Source: Deltaproteobacteria bacterium (lineage in GTDB: Bacteria; Myxococcota; Kuafuiibacteriia; Kuafuiibacteriales; Kuafuiibacteriaceae). Taken from it: 64,000 nucleotides of DNA. Positions 51,167 to 61,086 of this stretch are shown here, piece after piece. The position numbers and the translations under genes were made by a program. The notes beneath the pieces were generated by a model that saw only the letters and a list, made by a program, of their open reading frames with translations, made no database searches and was not told the DNA's origin. Each line of letters opens with the position of its first letter. The first letter of the stretch is position 1. The stretch covers positions 124,001 to 188,000 of the forward strand of contig JACKEN010000009.1 of NCBI GenBank assembly GCA_020632995.1. The letters are read 5' to 3'.

Positions 51167-52336
51167 ATGGGATTTCGATACGCCATCATCGGCGCAGGGA
51201 TGCAAGGGACCGCCGCGGCCTACGATCTGGCCCGGCTGGGGGACGCGGACGAGGTCCGGCTCCTGGACATCGACATGCGCGCCGCCCAAGCCGCGGCGGA
51301 CCGCGTCAACGCCCTCCTCGGCCGGGGCGTGGCCAAGGCCGGGGTGGTCAACGCGAGCGACAAGTCCTCGGCCAGCCAGGTGCTCGAGGGCATGCACGCC
51401 TGCCTCTCGGCCGTCCCATACTTCTTGAACCTCGACCTGTCGCGGGCCGCGATCGACGCGGGCTGCCACTTCAACGACCTGGGCGGCAACACCCAGGTCG
51501 TGCTCCAGCAGCTGGGCCTCGACAAGGAGGCCAAGGCCGCCAAGGTGAGCGTGGTGCCGGACTGCGGCGTGGCCCCCGGCATGGCCAACACCCTCGCCGT
51601 GTACGGCATGCGCGCCCTGGACCGGGCCGAGCACGTGCACCTGCGCTGCGGCGGCCTGCCCCAGAACCGGGACCTGCCCCTCGGCTATCGCACCCTCTTC
51701 TCGATGGAGGGCCTCACCAACGAGTACTTCGGCAAGGCGGTGATCCTGCGCGAGGGCCGGGTGCAGGAGGTCGACACCTTCGAGGAGCTCGAGACCCTCG
51801 AGCTGCCCGCGCCCCTCGGCGAGGTGGAGGCGTTCATCACCTCCGGCGGCACCTCCACCTGCCCCTACACCTTCGAGGGGCAGGTCCAGACCTACGACTA
51901 CAAGACCATCCGCTACCCCGGGCACTACGAGAAGATGAAGCTCTTCAAGGACCTGGGCTTCATCGACACCGACCTGGTCGAGGTGAAGGGCCACGCGCTC
52001 CGCCCGCGGGACGTCTTCCACGCCCTGATGAGCAAGGTCTGGAACCACCCCGAGGAGCCGGACCTGCTGGTGCTCCGGGTGGACGTGGAGGGCATCAAGG
52101 ACGGGCGCCGGGTGCGCCACCGCTCCCTCGTGCTCGACAAGCAGGACCCGAAGACCGGCTTCTCGGCCATGGAGCGCACCACCGCCTACCCCGCCGCGAT
52201 CGTCACCGCCCTGCAGGCCCAGGGTCGGGTCCCGCCCGGCGCGGTGCCGCTCGAGAAGGCGGTCGACGCCGAGGACTTCGTCCGCGAGCTGGGCAAGCGC
52301 GACATCATGCTGGAGACGTCGCTCTCCGAGCTCTGA
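51167..52336 (+). CDS. Saccharopine dehydrogenase-family / lysine dehydrogenase-like protein
   Basis: The 389-residue product starts at ATG 51167 with FRYAIIGAGMQGTAAAYDLA, an NAD(P)-binding Rossmann motif, then an acidic strand LLDIDM. CHFNDLGGNT and VPDCGVAPGMAN are typical of the saccharopine dehydrogenase/L-lysine dehydrogenase group, and the second domain (CGGLPQNRDLPLGYRTLFSMEGL) fits. This group oxidises the 6-amino group of lysine or splits saccharopine. A TTGACA is seen at 51128 but no good -10 follows. No lysine-pathway neighbour is seen. Confidence 0.85.
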   Translation: MGFRYAIIGAGMQGTAAAYDLARLGDADEVRLLDIDMRAAQAAADRVNALLGRGVAKAGVVNASDKSSASQVLEGMHACLSAVPYFLNLDLSRAAIDAGCHFNDLGGNTQVVLQQLGLDKEAKAAKVSVVPDCGVAPGMANTLAVYGMRALDRAEHVHLRCGGLPQNRDLPLGYRTLFSMEGLTNEYFGKAVILREGRVQEVDTFEELETLELPAPLGEVEAFITSGGTSTCPYTFEGQVQTYDYKTIRYPGHYEKMKLFKDLGFIDTDLVEVKGHALRPRDVFHALMSKVWNHPEEPDLLVLRVDVEGIKDGRRVRHRSLVLDKQDPKTGFSAMERTTAYPAAIVTALQAQGRVPPGAVPLEKAVDAEDFVRELGKRDIMLETSLSEL

Positions 52337-52409
52337 GGCTCGGCCGAGGCGCGAAGCCTCCGGGCCCTCTGCGTCTTTGCGCGACCCCCTCTGGTCTCCG
52401 GCCCGCGCT

Positions 52410-53438
52410 TCAGCCGAGGCGCGCCAGGATCGCCCGCAAGTCAGCCTGCAGCCCGGGCTCGGTGAGCCGAAGGCGCAACGCCTCCTGCGCCGCCTGCCGC
52501 GCCGCCTCGTGCTCCCCGAGCGCGAGCCGCACCCCCGCCAGCGCCACCAGCGCCCGCCCCCGCAGGTCGGGTTGCGGTACCTCGGCCGCCCGCTCGAGGT
52601 GCGCCCGCGCCTCGGCCGGGCGCGCGCAGTCGGCCAACGCCACGCCGACCGCCAGCTCGACCTCGGCCCCCACCGCGCCGCGCGCCACCAGCGGCATGAG
52701 ATAGGCGAGCGCCTGGCGGGGCACCCCGGCCCGGCCCCACGCCAGGCCCAGGGCCCGCTGGGCCGCGAGGTCGGTGGGGTCCCGCGCGAGGGCGCGCTCC
52801 GCCTCGACCAGGGTGAAGGCGCTCCGGCCACACAGCGCGCGGGCCCGCGGGAGCGCCCGGCGCCGCCACCACCAGCCCCAGCCCACCGCGAGGATCAGGG
52901 CGTGGGCGCCCGCGGTGAGCCCGGAGGCGAGCGGGGTGGCGCCGAAGTCGTAGATCACCCGGAAGTCGCCGTGGGTGAACAGGCAGAGCACCGGGTAGAG
53001 CACCAGCTCGAGGAACAGGGCCTGCCGGGCCAGCTCGATCCGCAAGATGTTGGACACCGGGTGGCCCGGCCGAAGGAGCGCCCACCCGAGCACCGCCGCC
53101 CCGAGGAGGACGGTGACGAGGTTGCCGGCCAGGGCGACGAGGAAGTCGTCCCGGGGCCCCATGGACGCGTGCCAGACCGCGCCCATGAAGCCGTAGAAGG
53201 CCACCTTCAGCACCTTGCCCCCGAGCGCGACGACCGCCGCCGCGTGCCCCGCCTCGTGGAGCGCCACCACCGGGGGCAGCAGGAGGAAGAAGGCGGCGCT
53301 GGTGGCGAGGTGGGCGTCGTCGGGGGTGAGCTGGCGGTCGAACAGCGCCCGCCAGCCCCGCACCACCCGGTAGAGGATCAGGGCGGAGACGCCGAGGTAG
53401 AGGTAGGAGAGGAGGACGAAGCCCCCGAGCAGGCCCAC
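52410..53438 (-). CDS. M50-like membrane metallopeptidase with TPR tail
   Basis: The 342-residue protein (GTG start) has HEAGH at residues 61-65 within a hydrophobic helix, followed by other membrane segments, the layout of M50 site-2 proteases. The usual second zinc motif NxxPxPxxDG is not evident; AGNLVTVLLG is the nearest. The C-terminal 130 residues are TPR-like (DLAAQRALGLAWGRAGVPRQALAYLMPL). The protein may be an inactive or divergent S2P-like membrane protein with a TPR output. It lies 10 bases downstream of serA on the same strand. Confidence 0.7.
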   Translation of the reverse strand: MGLLGGFVLLSYLYLGVSALILYRVVRGWRALFDRQLTPDDAHLATSAAFFLLLPPVVALHEAGHAAAVVALGGKVLKVAFYGFMGAVWHASMGPRDDFLVALAGNLVTVLLGAAVLGWALLRPGHPVSNILRIELARQALFLELVLYPVLCLFTHGDFRVIYDFGATPLASGLTAGAHALILAVGWGWWWRRRALPRARALCGRSAFTLVEAERALARDPTDLAAQRALGLAWGRAGVPRQALAYLMPLVARGAVGAEVELAVGVALADCARPAEARAHLERAAEVPQPDLRGRALVALAGVRLALGEHEAARQAAQEALRLRLTEPGLQADLRAILARLG

Positions 53439-53448
53439 TTGCAGGCCG

Positions 53449-54639
53449 CTACACGAGGTCGGTGCTGATCACGTGCTCGAGCCCCTCGAGCTCCTTCATC
53501 ACCGCCTCGCTCGGCCGCTTGCTCACCTGGATGCGGGCGCAGGCCGCCACCCCGCCCTCGAAGATGATGTTCTCCATCGCCTCCACGTTGATCTCGGCCG
53601 AGCGCAGGGCGCCGAGCACCGCGGCGAGCACGCCCACCTTGTCGAGGTGGCGCACAACCACCGTCCCCGCGACCGCGGTCTGGCGGGCGAGGTTCACCGA
53701 GAACTTCACCTCGCCGCTCTCGAGGTAGGTGCGCACGATGTCGATGGCGCAGGTCGCGATCTCGTCCTGGGCCTGGTCGGTGGAGGCCCCGATGTGGTGG
53801 GTGCCGTAGACCCCGGGGAGGGCGCCCATCGGATCCTCGAAGGCGCCCGCCTTGCCCTCGGGCTCGCCCGCGAACACGTCGGTGCCCACCCGGATCTTCT
53901 TCGCCTCCACCGCCGCCATCACCGCGGCGGAGTCCATCACCTGGGCCCGGGAGGTGTTGATGAGCAAGGCACCTTGCCGCATGAGGCCGATGAGGTCGGC
54001 CCCCACCAGGCCCTTGGTCTGGGAGGTGGCGGGGATGTGCAGGCTCACCACGTCGGACTCGCGGAAGATCTCCTCCACCGTGGCGACCTGGCGCACGTTG
54101 CAGGCCTTGGCCACCGCCGGGGTCAGGTCGAGGGCGTAGGCGCTGACCTCCATGTCGAAGGCCTGGGCGCGGCGCGCGACCTCCTTGCCGATGTTGCCGA
54201 AGCCCACCAGGCCGAGGCGCTGGCCCTTGAGGCCCTTGGCCTTGGAGTACTCGCCCTTGGCCCAGCGGCCGGCGCGCAGATCGGCCACGTTGTCGGGGAT
54301 GCGCCGATCGAGGGCGAGGATGAGGCCCATCGCCAGCTCCGCCACCGCGACCGAGTTCTTGCCCGGGCAGTTGGTGACGAAGATGCCGCGGCTCGACGCG
54401 GCCTCCACGTCGATGTTGTTCACCCCGCTGCCGGCGCGGACGATGAGCTCCAGCTTGTTGGCCCGCGCGATCGCCTCGGCGGTGACCTTGGTGCTGCGGA
54501 CCACCAGCACCTTCACCCCGTCGAGGGCCTCGGGGAGCGCCTCCGCGGTGAGCTCGGGGCGGTTCAGGACCTCCACGTCGGGGAGGCTGCTGAACGCGCC
54601 ATCCTTGAGCTTGTCGGCGAGCAGGATCTTGGTGGTCAT
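53449..54639 (-). CDS. serA: D-3-phosphoglycerate dehydrogenase
   Basis: SerA oxidises 3-phosphoglycerate to 3-phosphohydroxypyruvate, the first step of serine synthesis. The 396-residue product shows the NAD loop GLVGFGNIGKEVARRA, RAGSGVNNIDVEAA, and the catalytic HHIGAST near residue 275 (His with the Glu-Pro motif GEPEG upstream). The last 75 residues are an ACT domain (DKVGVLAAVLGALRSAEINVEAMENIIF), which usually binds serine for feedback control. It has the short (about 400 residue) type-2 form. The 70-residue gene upstream lies 35 bases away. Confidence 0.95.
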   Translation of the reverse strand: MTTKILLADKLKDGAFSSLPDVEVLNRPELTAEALPEALDGVKVLVVRSTKVTAEAIARANKLELIVRAGSGVNNIDVEAASSRGIFVTNCPGKNSVAVAELAMGLILALDRRIPDNVADLRAGRWAKGEYSKAKGLKGQRLGLVGFGNIGKEVARRAQAFDMEVSAYALDLTPAVAKACNVRQVATVEEIFRESDVVSLHIPATSQTKGLVGADLIGLMRQGALLINTSRAQVMDSAAVMAAVEAKKIRVGTDVFAGEPEGKAGAFEDPMGALPGVYGTHHIGASTDQAQDEIATCAIDIVRTYLESGEVKFSVNLARQTAVAGTVVVRHLDKVGVLAAVLGALRSAEINVEAMENIIFEGGVAACARIQVSKRPSEAVMKELEGLEHVISTDLV

Positions 54640-54674
54640 CTCGGCGCCGTAGCTAACACGGCGCGACAGCTGCG

Positions 54675-54887
54675 TCAGCGCTCTGTGCGCTGGGGCTCCT
54701 TCAGCTCGTCGGTGACCAGCCCGATGAGCTCCGAGGCCACCTCCAGGATCTTGTCGTTGGCGATGCCGTACTCCTTCAGGTCCCGGAACATGGTCCGGGC
54801 CAACAGGCGCGCGGTGCGGCCGTCGGCGGGGACCCCCGCCTCCCCCCAGGGGCTGGCGGCGGACTGCTGAGAGGTGGGTGCGTGCAT
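54675..54887 (-). CDS. Small conserved-looking protein upstream of serA
   Basis: The 70-residue product (ATG 54887) has a disordered N-terminus and a helical C-terminal half (LARTMFRDLKEYGIANDKILEVASELIGLVTDEL) with regular hydrophobic spacing that looks like a folded helical hairpin. It precedes serA by 35 bases on the same strand, so it is likely co-transcribed. No family is recognised. It is divergent from the FAD protein. Confidence 0.55.
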   Translation of the reverse strand: MHAPTSQQSAASPWGEAGVPADGRTARLLARTMFRDLKEYGIANDKILEVASELIGLVTDELKEPQRTER

Positions 54888-55073
54888 ACGCGGTCGCTCT
54901 CTAACAAGACCCGTACCGAAACGATGCGCTGGGGATTGGGCCGGCGGTGACGCCCGCGAGTGCGTGGGGGGCTTCGCACCGCGAAGCCGAATACGCACCT
55001 TGGCGCAGGGCGTCATGACGCGCTGCGCCCGAAACCCCTGGCCCAAGGGCACCCGGCGGTCTACACCCGGCCG

Positions 55074-56689
55074 GTGCGCACCGTCCGCCTGGACATCACC
55101 CGCCCCCACGACGCCGAGCTGGGCGAGGCGGCCCTGAAGAAGGCGGTGGGCCGGGCCCTCGGGGTCCCGGCCGGCCAGGTGGAGCAGGTCGTGGTGCTCA
55201 AGCGGGCCCTGGACGCGAGGGCCCGGATGGGCACCCCCACCTGGCGCTTCACGGTGGACGCCAGGCTCCAAGGCAAGCCGGGCAAGCGCCCCGACCCCAA
55301 CGCCAACGTGCGGGAGGCGAAGGACCCCGACCACACCCTGCCCTCCCCCGCGCCCCGGCCGAGGCCGGCCCGGTGGTGGTGGTGGGCGCGGGGCCGGCCG
55401 GGCTCTTCGCGGCGTGGCAGCTGGCCGAGCACGGGGCCAAGGTCGTGCTCATCGAGCGAGGCAAGCCGGTGGAGACCCGGGCCCGGGACTTCGGCCTGTT
55501 CCGCGGGCGCGCGATCCTGAACCCGGAGTCGAACATCTGCTTCGGCGAGGGCGGCGCCGGCACCTACAGCGACGGCAAGCTGACCTGCAGGACGAAGGAT
55601 CCCTTGCGCCGCCTGGTGCTCGAGCGCCTGGTCGAGGTGGGGGCGCCGGCGCGCATCCTGGTGGACGCCAAGCCCCACATCGGCACCAACCTCCTGTTCG
55701 GGGTGCTGAAGAACCTGCGCGCGCGCCTGCTGGACCGCGGGGTCGACATCCGCTTCCAGACCCGGGTCGAGAGGCTCGTGGTGCAGGACGGGCGGATCAC
55801 CGGGGTCGAGACCACCGCGGGGCGCATCGACGCGACGCGGGTGGTGCTGGCCACCGGGCACTCCGCCCGAGACACCTACGAGGCGCTCTTGAGCCAGGGC
55901 GTGCCGATGGAGGCGAAGCCCTTCGCGGTGGGGGTGCGGGCCGAGCACCCCCAGGCCCTGATCGATGAGGCGCAATACAACCTGCGCGGGCCGCGCCCCG
56001 ACACCCTGCCGCCCGCCGACTACCGCCTGGCCCACACCACCGACGCGGGGCGCGGGGTGTACTCGTTCTGCATGTGCCCGGGCGGGATGATCGTGCCCAC
56101 CGCCACCGAGCCCGAGATGGTGGTGGTGAACGGGATGAGCTCGGCCCGCCGCTCCGGCCCCTTCGCGAACTCCGGGGTGGTGGCCCAGGTGGAGCTGGCG
56201 GACCTCGTGCGGGAGGGCTTCGGCGAGGGGCCCCTGGCCGGGGTGGAGTTCCAGCGGGCCCTCGAGCGCAAGGCCTTCGAGGCGGGCGGGCGGGACTACA
56301 AGGCCCCCGCCATGCTCGCGTCGGACCTGGCCGCAGGGCGCTTCCGGCCGGTGCTTGCCCCCACCCGGTTCCGGCCCGGGCTGGTGCCTGAAGATCTCCG
56401 GAATGTCCTGCCGGGGTTCGTGGTTGGGAGTCTGCAGCAAGCCCTGCAGCGCTTCGACAAGATGCTGCGCGGCTACGCGAGCGCCGAGGCCAACCTCATC
56501 GCGGTTGAGTCTCGTACATCGTCCCCGGTGCGCATCCCGCGGGACCCGAACACCCGCGAGGTGCCCGGGTTCAGCGGTCTGTTCGTCGCCGGTGAGGGGC
56601 CTGGCTATGCCGGCGGCATCATGAGCGCAGCGCTGGATGGCTTGCACACCGGGCACGCGGTGCTCCTCGCGCTGAACGCGACAACATAG
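55074..56689 (+). pseudogene. FAD-dependent oxidoreductase (COG2509-type), one-base frameshift
   Basis: The N-terminal part, from GTG 55074, reads MRTVRLDITRPHDAELGEAALKKAVG and a region GTPTWRFTVDARL, the leader of the ferredoxin-like domain found in this about 540-residue FAD family. Before the FAD loop the frame shifts: the two frames overlap at 55345-55371, and only a one-base change links them to VVVVGAGPAGLFAAWQLAEHG. The rest is intact: GEGGAGTYSDGKL, VLATGHSARDTYE, GRGVYSFCMCPGGMIVP, and the C-terminal GLFVAGEGPGYAGGIMSAA. The family is of unknown reaction. The frameshift lies in a run of GC triplets and is most likely a sequence error. Confidence 0.85.
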
Positions 56690-56727
56690 CCTTGGCGTGA
56701 ACCTCCCAACCGACTAAGAAGGCCGGC

Positions 56728-57567
56728 ATGCAAGCCATCCGCGCCTTCGCCCTGCTCGCCACCGCCGCGCTCCCCGCGGCCGCCTTCGCCCAGGACGCAC
56801 CGGAGACCCCTGCGCCGAGCCCCGCCGCCTCGGTCATGGCGCGGGTGGGCCTCACCGACATCACCGTCGACTACAGCGCCCCTGGCGTGAAGGGTCGCCC
56901 GATCTGGGGCAAGCTCGTTCCGTACAACGAGCTGTGGCGTACCGGCGCCAACAAGGCCACCCAGATCCGCTTCAGCCGCGACGTCGAGATCGGCGGCAAG
57001 GCGGTTCCGGCCGGCGCCTACAGCCTCTTCACCATCCCCACCGCGAGCTCGTGGACGGTGATCATCAACAAGAACACCGAGCTGTGGGGCACCAACGGCT
57101 ACGACGAGAAGGAAGACGTCGTGCGCACCACCGTGAAGCCGGTGGCGATCCCCGCGCGGGAGCGCCTCACCTTCATCTTCAGCGACAGCGACGACGACGG
57201 CACCCGGCTCGACATCGAGTGGGAGAAGGTCCGGGTCTCGCTCCCGATCAAGGTGGCCACCAAGGCCCAGGTGACCAAGAGCATCGAGACCACCCTGGCC
57301 GACGTGTGGCGCCCCCACGCGCGCTCCGCCAAGTACCTGCTCGACACCGACGGCGACCTGAAGACCGCGCTGGCCTACGCGGACACCTCCATCGGCATCA
57401 AGGGCACCTGGTACAACTACTGGGTGAAGGCCCAGATCCTGGGCAAGATGGGGAACAAGAAGGACGCCGCGGCGGCGGCCGAGAAGGCCCTGAGCCTGGG
57501 CGACAAGAGCGGCGCCTTCGCCTTCTACTCGGGCCAGATGAAGGACGCCCTCAAGAAGTGGAAGTAG
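56728..57567 (+). CDS. DUF2911 secreted protein
   Basis: The 279-residue product has a signal peptide ending in AFAQDA. The body matches DUF2911: ASVMARVGLTDITVDYSAPGVKGRPIWGKLVPYNELWRTGANKATQIRFSRDVEIGGKAVPAGAYSLFTIP, then WEKVRVSLPI. This beta-sandwich family occurs in Bacteroidetes and Myxococcota; no activity is established. The C-terminus has a TPR-like pair (YNYWVKAQILGKMGNKKDAAAAAEKALSLG). It is separated by 4 bases from bshC, so it may belong to the bacillithiol operon transcript. Confidence 0.88.
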   Translation: MQAIRAFALLATAALPAAAFAQDAPETPAPSPAASVMARVGLTDITVDYSAPGVKGRPIWGKLVPYNELWRTGANKATQIRFSRDVEIGGKAVPAGAYSLFTIPTASSWTVIINKNTELWGTNGYDEKEDVVRTTVKPVAIPARERLTFIFSDSDDDGTRLDIEWEKVRVSLPIKVATKAQVTKSIETTLADVWRPHARSAKYLLDTDGDLKTALAYADTSIGIKGTWYNYWVKAQILGKMGNKKDAAAAAEKALSLGDKSGAFAFYSGQMKDALKKWK

Positions 57568-57571
57568 CCTG

Positions 57572-59177
57572 ATGGCTGGGCGGTTCTCCGGGGCCTACCT
57601 GGCGGGCGGCGAGCGCGCCGCGCTGGGTTGGCCCAACCACTTCGCGCGCCCCGATGACCGGGCGGCCGCGGTGGCGAAGGCCGCCGCGCGCCGCGCCGCG
57701 CCCGAGGCCCTGGCCGCGCTCGGGTCATGCGTGGGCGGCTCCGCCGCGCGGGCCCGCCAGCTGTCACGCCTCGAGCGGGAGGGCGCGGTGGCGGTGGTGA
57801 CCGGGCAGCAGGTCGGCCTGCTGCTCGGTCCGCTCTACACGATCTACAAGGCGGCCAGCGCGATTCAGGTCGCGCAGGCGCTCGAGGCCGAGACCGGGCG
57901 CCCCGCGGTGCCGGTGTTCTGGATCCAGGACGAGGACCACGACTTCGAGGAGGTCGCGCAGGCTGTCCTGCCCCGCTCTGGCGAGCCGCTCCGGCTCGGG
58001 CTGGCCCCCGATCCCGCCCAGGCGCGGGTGAGCATGGCCCACCGGGTGCTCGGGCCCGGGATCGCTGCTCTGCAGGATGCCCTGCAGACGGAGCTGGGCC
58101 GCCTCCCCCATGGGCCCGAGCACCTCGCGGCCCTGGTCCGCGCCTACCGGCCCGAGGCCACCTGGCCCCAGGCCTTCCAGGCCCTGATGGCCGAGCTCTT
58201 CGAGCCCGAGGGCCTCCTGTTCCTCGATCCGCGGAGCGCGCCCCTGATGCGGTCCGAGGCGGTGCGCCGGGTGCACGCGCAGGCGCTGACCGATGCCGGC
58301 CCGCTCGCCGAGGCCCTGGCCGGACGCGCCCGCCAGCTGGAGGTGGCGGGGCTTCGGGGTGCCCGTGCACATCCGCGAGGGGTCGCCGCTCTCCTTCTTC
58401 CACCCCGAGGGGCCCGAGGGGCCCCGCTATCGGCTCGAGCATCGGCAAGACGGCCTGCACCTGGTAGGTGGGCCCGAGCGAGCATGGTCGGTGGCCGAGC
58501 TCCAGACCAAGCTCGAGGCGGATCCGGCGTGCTTCAGCACGAGCGCGCTGTTGCGCCCGCTCCTGCAAGACAGCCTGCTTCCGACCGCCGCCTACGTGGG
58601 CGGCCCGGGCGAGGTGGACTACTTCGCCCAGCTCCCGCCGCTGTACGAGGCGTTCGGCCTGCCCCCGCCGCTCCTCGTGCCCCGGGCGCGCTTTCGCGTC
58701 CTCGAGGACAAGACCACGCGCCTGTTGGAGGAGCTGGGCCTGACCCCCGAGGAGGCGGAGGGGCCGGCCGACGCCGTCCTGGCCCGGGCCAACCGCGACA
58801 CCGGGGCCTGGCCCGCGCCCGAGCGGGTGCAGGCCGACCTGCTCGACCCCTTCACCGCCGCGCTGAGCGCGGCCCGGGGGGTCATCGCCTCCCTCGACCC
58901 CGGGCTCGACAAGAACGCCGCCCGCACCGAAGAGACGGTGCGCCAGGCGGTGGGGAAGCTGGTCGACAAGTACCGCGCGACCCTCCTGCGCCGTGACGAG
59001 ACCCGGGTGGCGACTGTCGAGCGTCTGCAAGCGGCATTGCGACCGGACGGCGCTCCCCAGGAGCGGGTCTACGCCCTGTCGACCTACGCCGCCCGGTACG
59101 GGGCCCGACGGCTGGTGGAGCTGGCCCTGGCCGGCTGCGACCCGTTCGATCCGCGGGTGAAGGACATCCTGCCGTGA
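57572..59177 (+). pseudogene. bshC: Putative cysteine ligase of bacillithiol synthesis (BshC), one-base frameshift
   Basis: BshC is thought to attach cysteine to GlcN-malate, the last step to bacillithiol. The frame from ATG 57572 begins MAGRFSGAYLAGGERAALGWP and includes the family marks AVVTGQQVGLLLGPLYTIYKAASAI and PVFWIQDEDHDFEEV. At the run of four G at 58348-58351 the frame is lost (AGLRGARAHP); removing one G gives AGFGVPVHIREGSPLSFF and a clean end at 59177 (AARYGARRLVELAL...DPRVKDILP). The total of about 535 residues then matches BshC. Its end overlaps the start of bshB1 (GTGA). A G-homopolymer indel suggests a sequence error. Confidence 0.9.
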
Positions 59178-59931
59178 GCGACTTCGAGCTGGACCTGTTG
59201 GCGATAGGGCCGCACCCCGACGACGTGGAGCTGTTCTGCGGCGGCACCGTGATCCAGGCCGCGGCGCGTGGCCACCGGGTCGGCGTCCTCGACCTCACCC
59301 GGGGCGAGCTCGCCTCCAACGGCACCCCCGAGCTCCGGGCCGAGGAGGCCGCGGCGTCGGCGCAGCTCATGGGGCTCCTCGTGCGCGAGAACCTCGGCCT
59401 GCCCGACGGGGGCCTCAGCCCCGGCCATGATCCCGGGCAGGTACAGGAGGTGGCGGGGGCGCTCCGGCGCCTGCGCCCCGCGCTCGTGTTGTGCCCGTGG
59501 ACCGAGGCGCGGCACCCGGATCACGCGGCGGCCGGGCACCTGGTGACCAAGGCGGTGTTCTTCGCCGGGCTCGCCAGGGTCGAGACCGGCGACCCGCCCT
59601 TCCGCCCACGCCAGGTGCTCTACTACCCCGCGCGCAAGGCGTTCTCGCCCACCGTGGTGGTCGACATCAGCGCGGTGCGCGCCAAGAAGGCCGCGGCCAT
59701 CGCCTGCTACGCGTCCCAGCTCCGCCGCGCCCCCGGGGCGCCCGAGACCCTCGTCAACACCCCGCTCTCGGTCCAGGCCCTCGAGGCCCGGGACCGCTAC
59801 TTCGGCGGCCTGATCGGGGTCGCGGCGGGCGAAGGGTTCCGGGGCGCGGGCCCGGTGGGTCTGGTGGATCCGGTGCAGCACTTCCGAGACAACCCTTCGG
59901 CGAGCCCTTCGTGTTCGAGGCGGAGCGATGA
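59174..59931 (+). CDS. bshB1: Bacillithiol biosynthesis deacetylase BshB1, frameshift near C-terminus
   Basis: BshB1 removes acetyl from GlcNAc-malate using a zinc ion. The product starts at GTG 59174 with LLAIGPHPDDVELFCGGT (the AHPDD zinc motif, here GPHPDD), HPDHAAAGHLV as the second zinc site, and the family end GPVGLVDPVQHFRDNP. At 59893-59895 the run reads CCC where one more C is needed: the expected end FGEPFVFEAER plus stop TGA 59929-59931 lies in the shifted frame, overlapping the bshA ATG (ATGA). I therefore take 59931 as the true end; only the last dozen residues are affected. Confidence 0.9.
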
Positions 59932-61085
59932 AAGACACCTTGCGCATCGGCTACGTGTGCTTCGGCTCCTACGGGGGCAGCGGGGTCATCGCGTCGGAGC
60001 TGGCCCTCGGCATGGCGCGGCGCGGGCACCACGTGCACGTCATCGCGAGCACCCTCCCTCCGCGCCTGCTCGGGGAGGCCCAGGCGGTGTTCTTCCACCA
60101 GGTCTCGACCACCGACTACCCGGTGCTCGAGCAGGCCCCCTACGCGCTCGCGGTGGCCTCCAAGATCGTCGAGGCGGTGAACGACCACAGCCTGGACCTC
60201 GTGCACGCGCACTACGCGGTGCCCCACGCCACCAGCGCGTTCCTCGCCCAGCAGGTGCTCGGCCCCACCGCGCCCAGGATGATCTGCACCCTGCACGGCA
60301 CCGACGTGACCCAGGTCGGCGTCGACCCGAGCATCCAGAGCATCAACCGCTTCTCGGTGACCGCCCTCGACGGGGTCACGGTGCCCTCGGAGTTCCTGCG
60401 GAGCGCCGCCCACACCGACCTCGCGGTGCCCGAGACCGTGCCGATCCAGGTGGTGCCCAACTTCGTGGACACCGACCACTTCCGCCCGGCCGAGCCCCGC
60501 GAGCGGAGCCGCCTGGCTCGGTGGTTCGAGGGCCCCGACGACGACCTGCCGGTGCTGATCCACGTCTCCAACTTCCGGAGCGTGAAGCGCGTGCCCGACG
60601 TGGTGGCCGCCTTCGCGCGCCTCAACGAGACGCTCCCGGCCCGGCTCCTGTTGGTGGGCGACGGCCCCGAGCGGGCCCGCACCGCCCAGCGGGTCCGGAA
60701 CCTCGACCTCGCCCGCAAGGTGTCCTTCGTCGGCACCCTGGGCGAGGTGGCGGAGGTCCTGCGCCACGCCGACCTGTTCCTGTTGGCGAGCGAGACCGAG
60801 AGCTTCGGCCTCGCGGCGCTGGAGGCGGCGGCGTCCGGCCTCCCGGTGGTGGCCTACCGGGTGGGCGGGGTGCCCGAGGTGGTGGTGGACGGCGAGACCG
60901 GGCTCCTGGTGCCGCCGTTGGATCCGCCGCCCGCCCTCGCCCGGGCCGCGCAGGCCATCTTGCAGGACCCGGAGCGGCAGCGTGCCATGGGCGAGGCCGC
61001 CCGGCGGCGCGCGGTGGAGCACTTCGGGATGACGGCGGCGCTGGACCGCTACGAGGCCCTGTATCGCAGGTGCATGGGAGGTTGA
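59928..61085 (+). CDS. bshA: N-acetyl-alpha-D-glucosaminyl L-malate synthase BshA
   Basis: BshA transfers GlcNAc from UDP-GlcNAc to L-malate, the first step of bacillithiol synthesis. The 385-residue GT4 glycosyltransferase starts MKDTLRIGYVCFGSYGGSGVIASELALGMARRGH, then TLHGTDVTQVGVDPS, VPNFVDTDHFRP, the nucleotide site HVSNFRSVKRVPDVV, and the ESFGLAALEAAASGLPVVAYRVGGVPEVV catalytic block, all typical of BshA. The gene overlaps the bshB1 end (ATGA) and is 2 bases ahead of the PIG-L deacetylase gene, so the set is one operon. Bacillithiol is best known from Firmicutes, so its presence here is notable. Confidence 0.95.
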   Translation: MKDTLRIGYVCFGSYGGSGVIASELALGMARRGHHVHVIASTLPPRLLGEAQAVFFHQVSTTDYPVLEQAPYALAVASKIVEAVNDHSLDLVHAHYAVPHATSAFLAQQVLGPTAPRMICTLHGTDVTQVGVDPSIQSINRFSVTALDGVTVPSEFLRSAAHTDLAVPETVPIQVVPNFVDTDHFRPAEPRERSRLARWFEGPDDDLPVLIHVSNFRSVKRVPDVVAAFARLNETLPARLLLVGDGPERARTAQRVRNLDLARKVSFVGTLGEVAEVLRHADLFLLASETESFGLAALEAAASGLPVVAYRVGGVPEVVVDGETGLLVPPLDPPPALARAAQAILQDPERQRAMGEAARRRAVEHFGMTAALDRYEALYRRCMGG

Positions 61086-61086
61086 C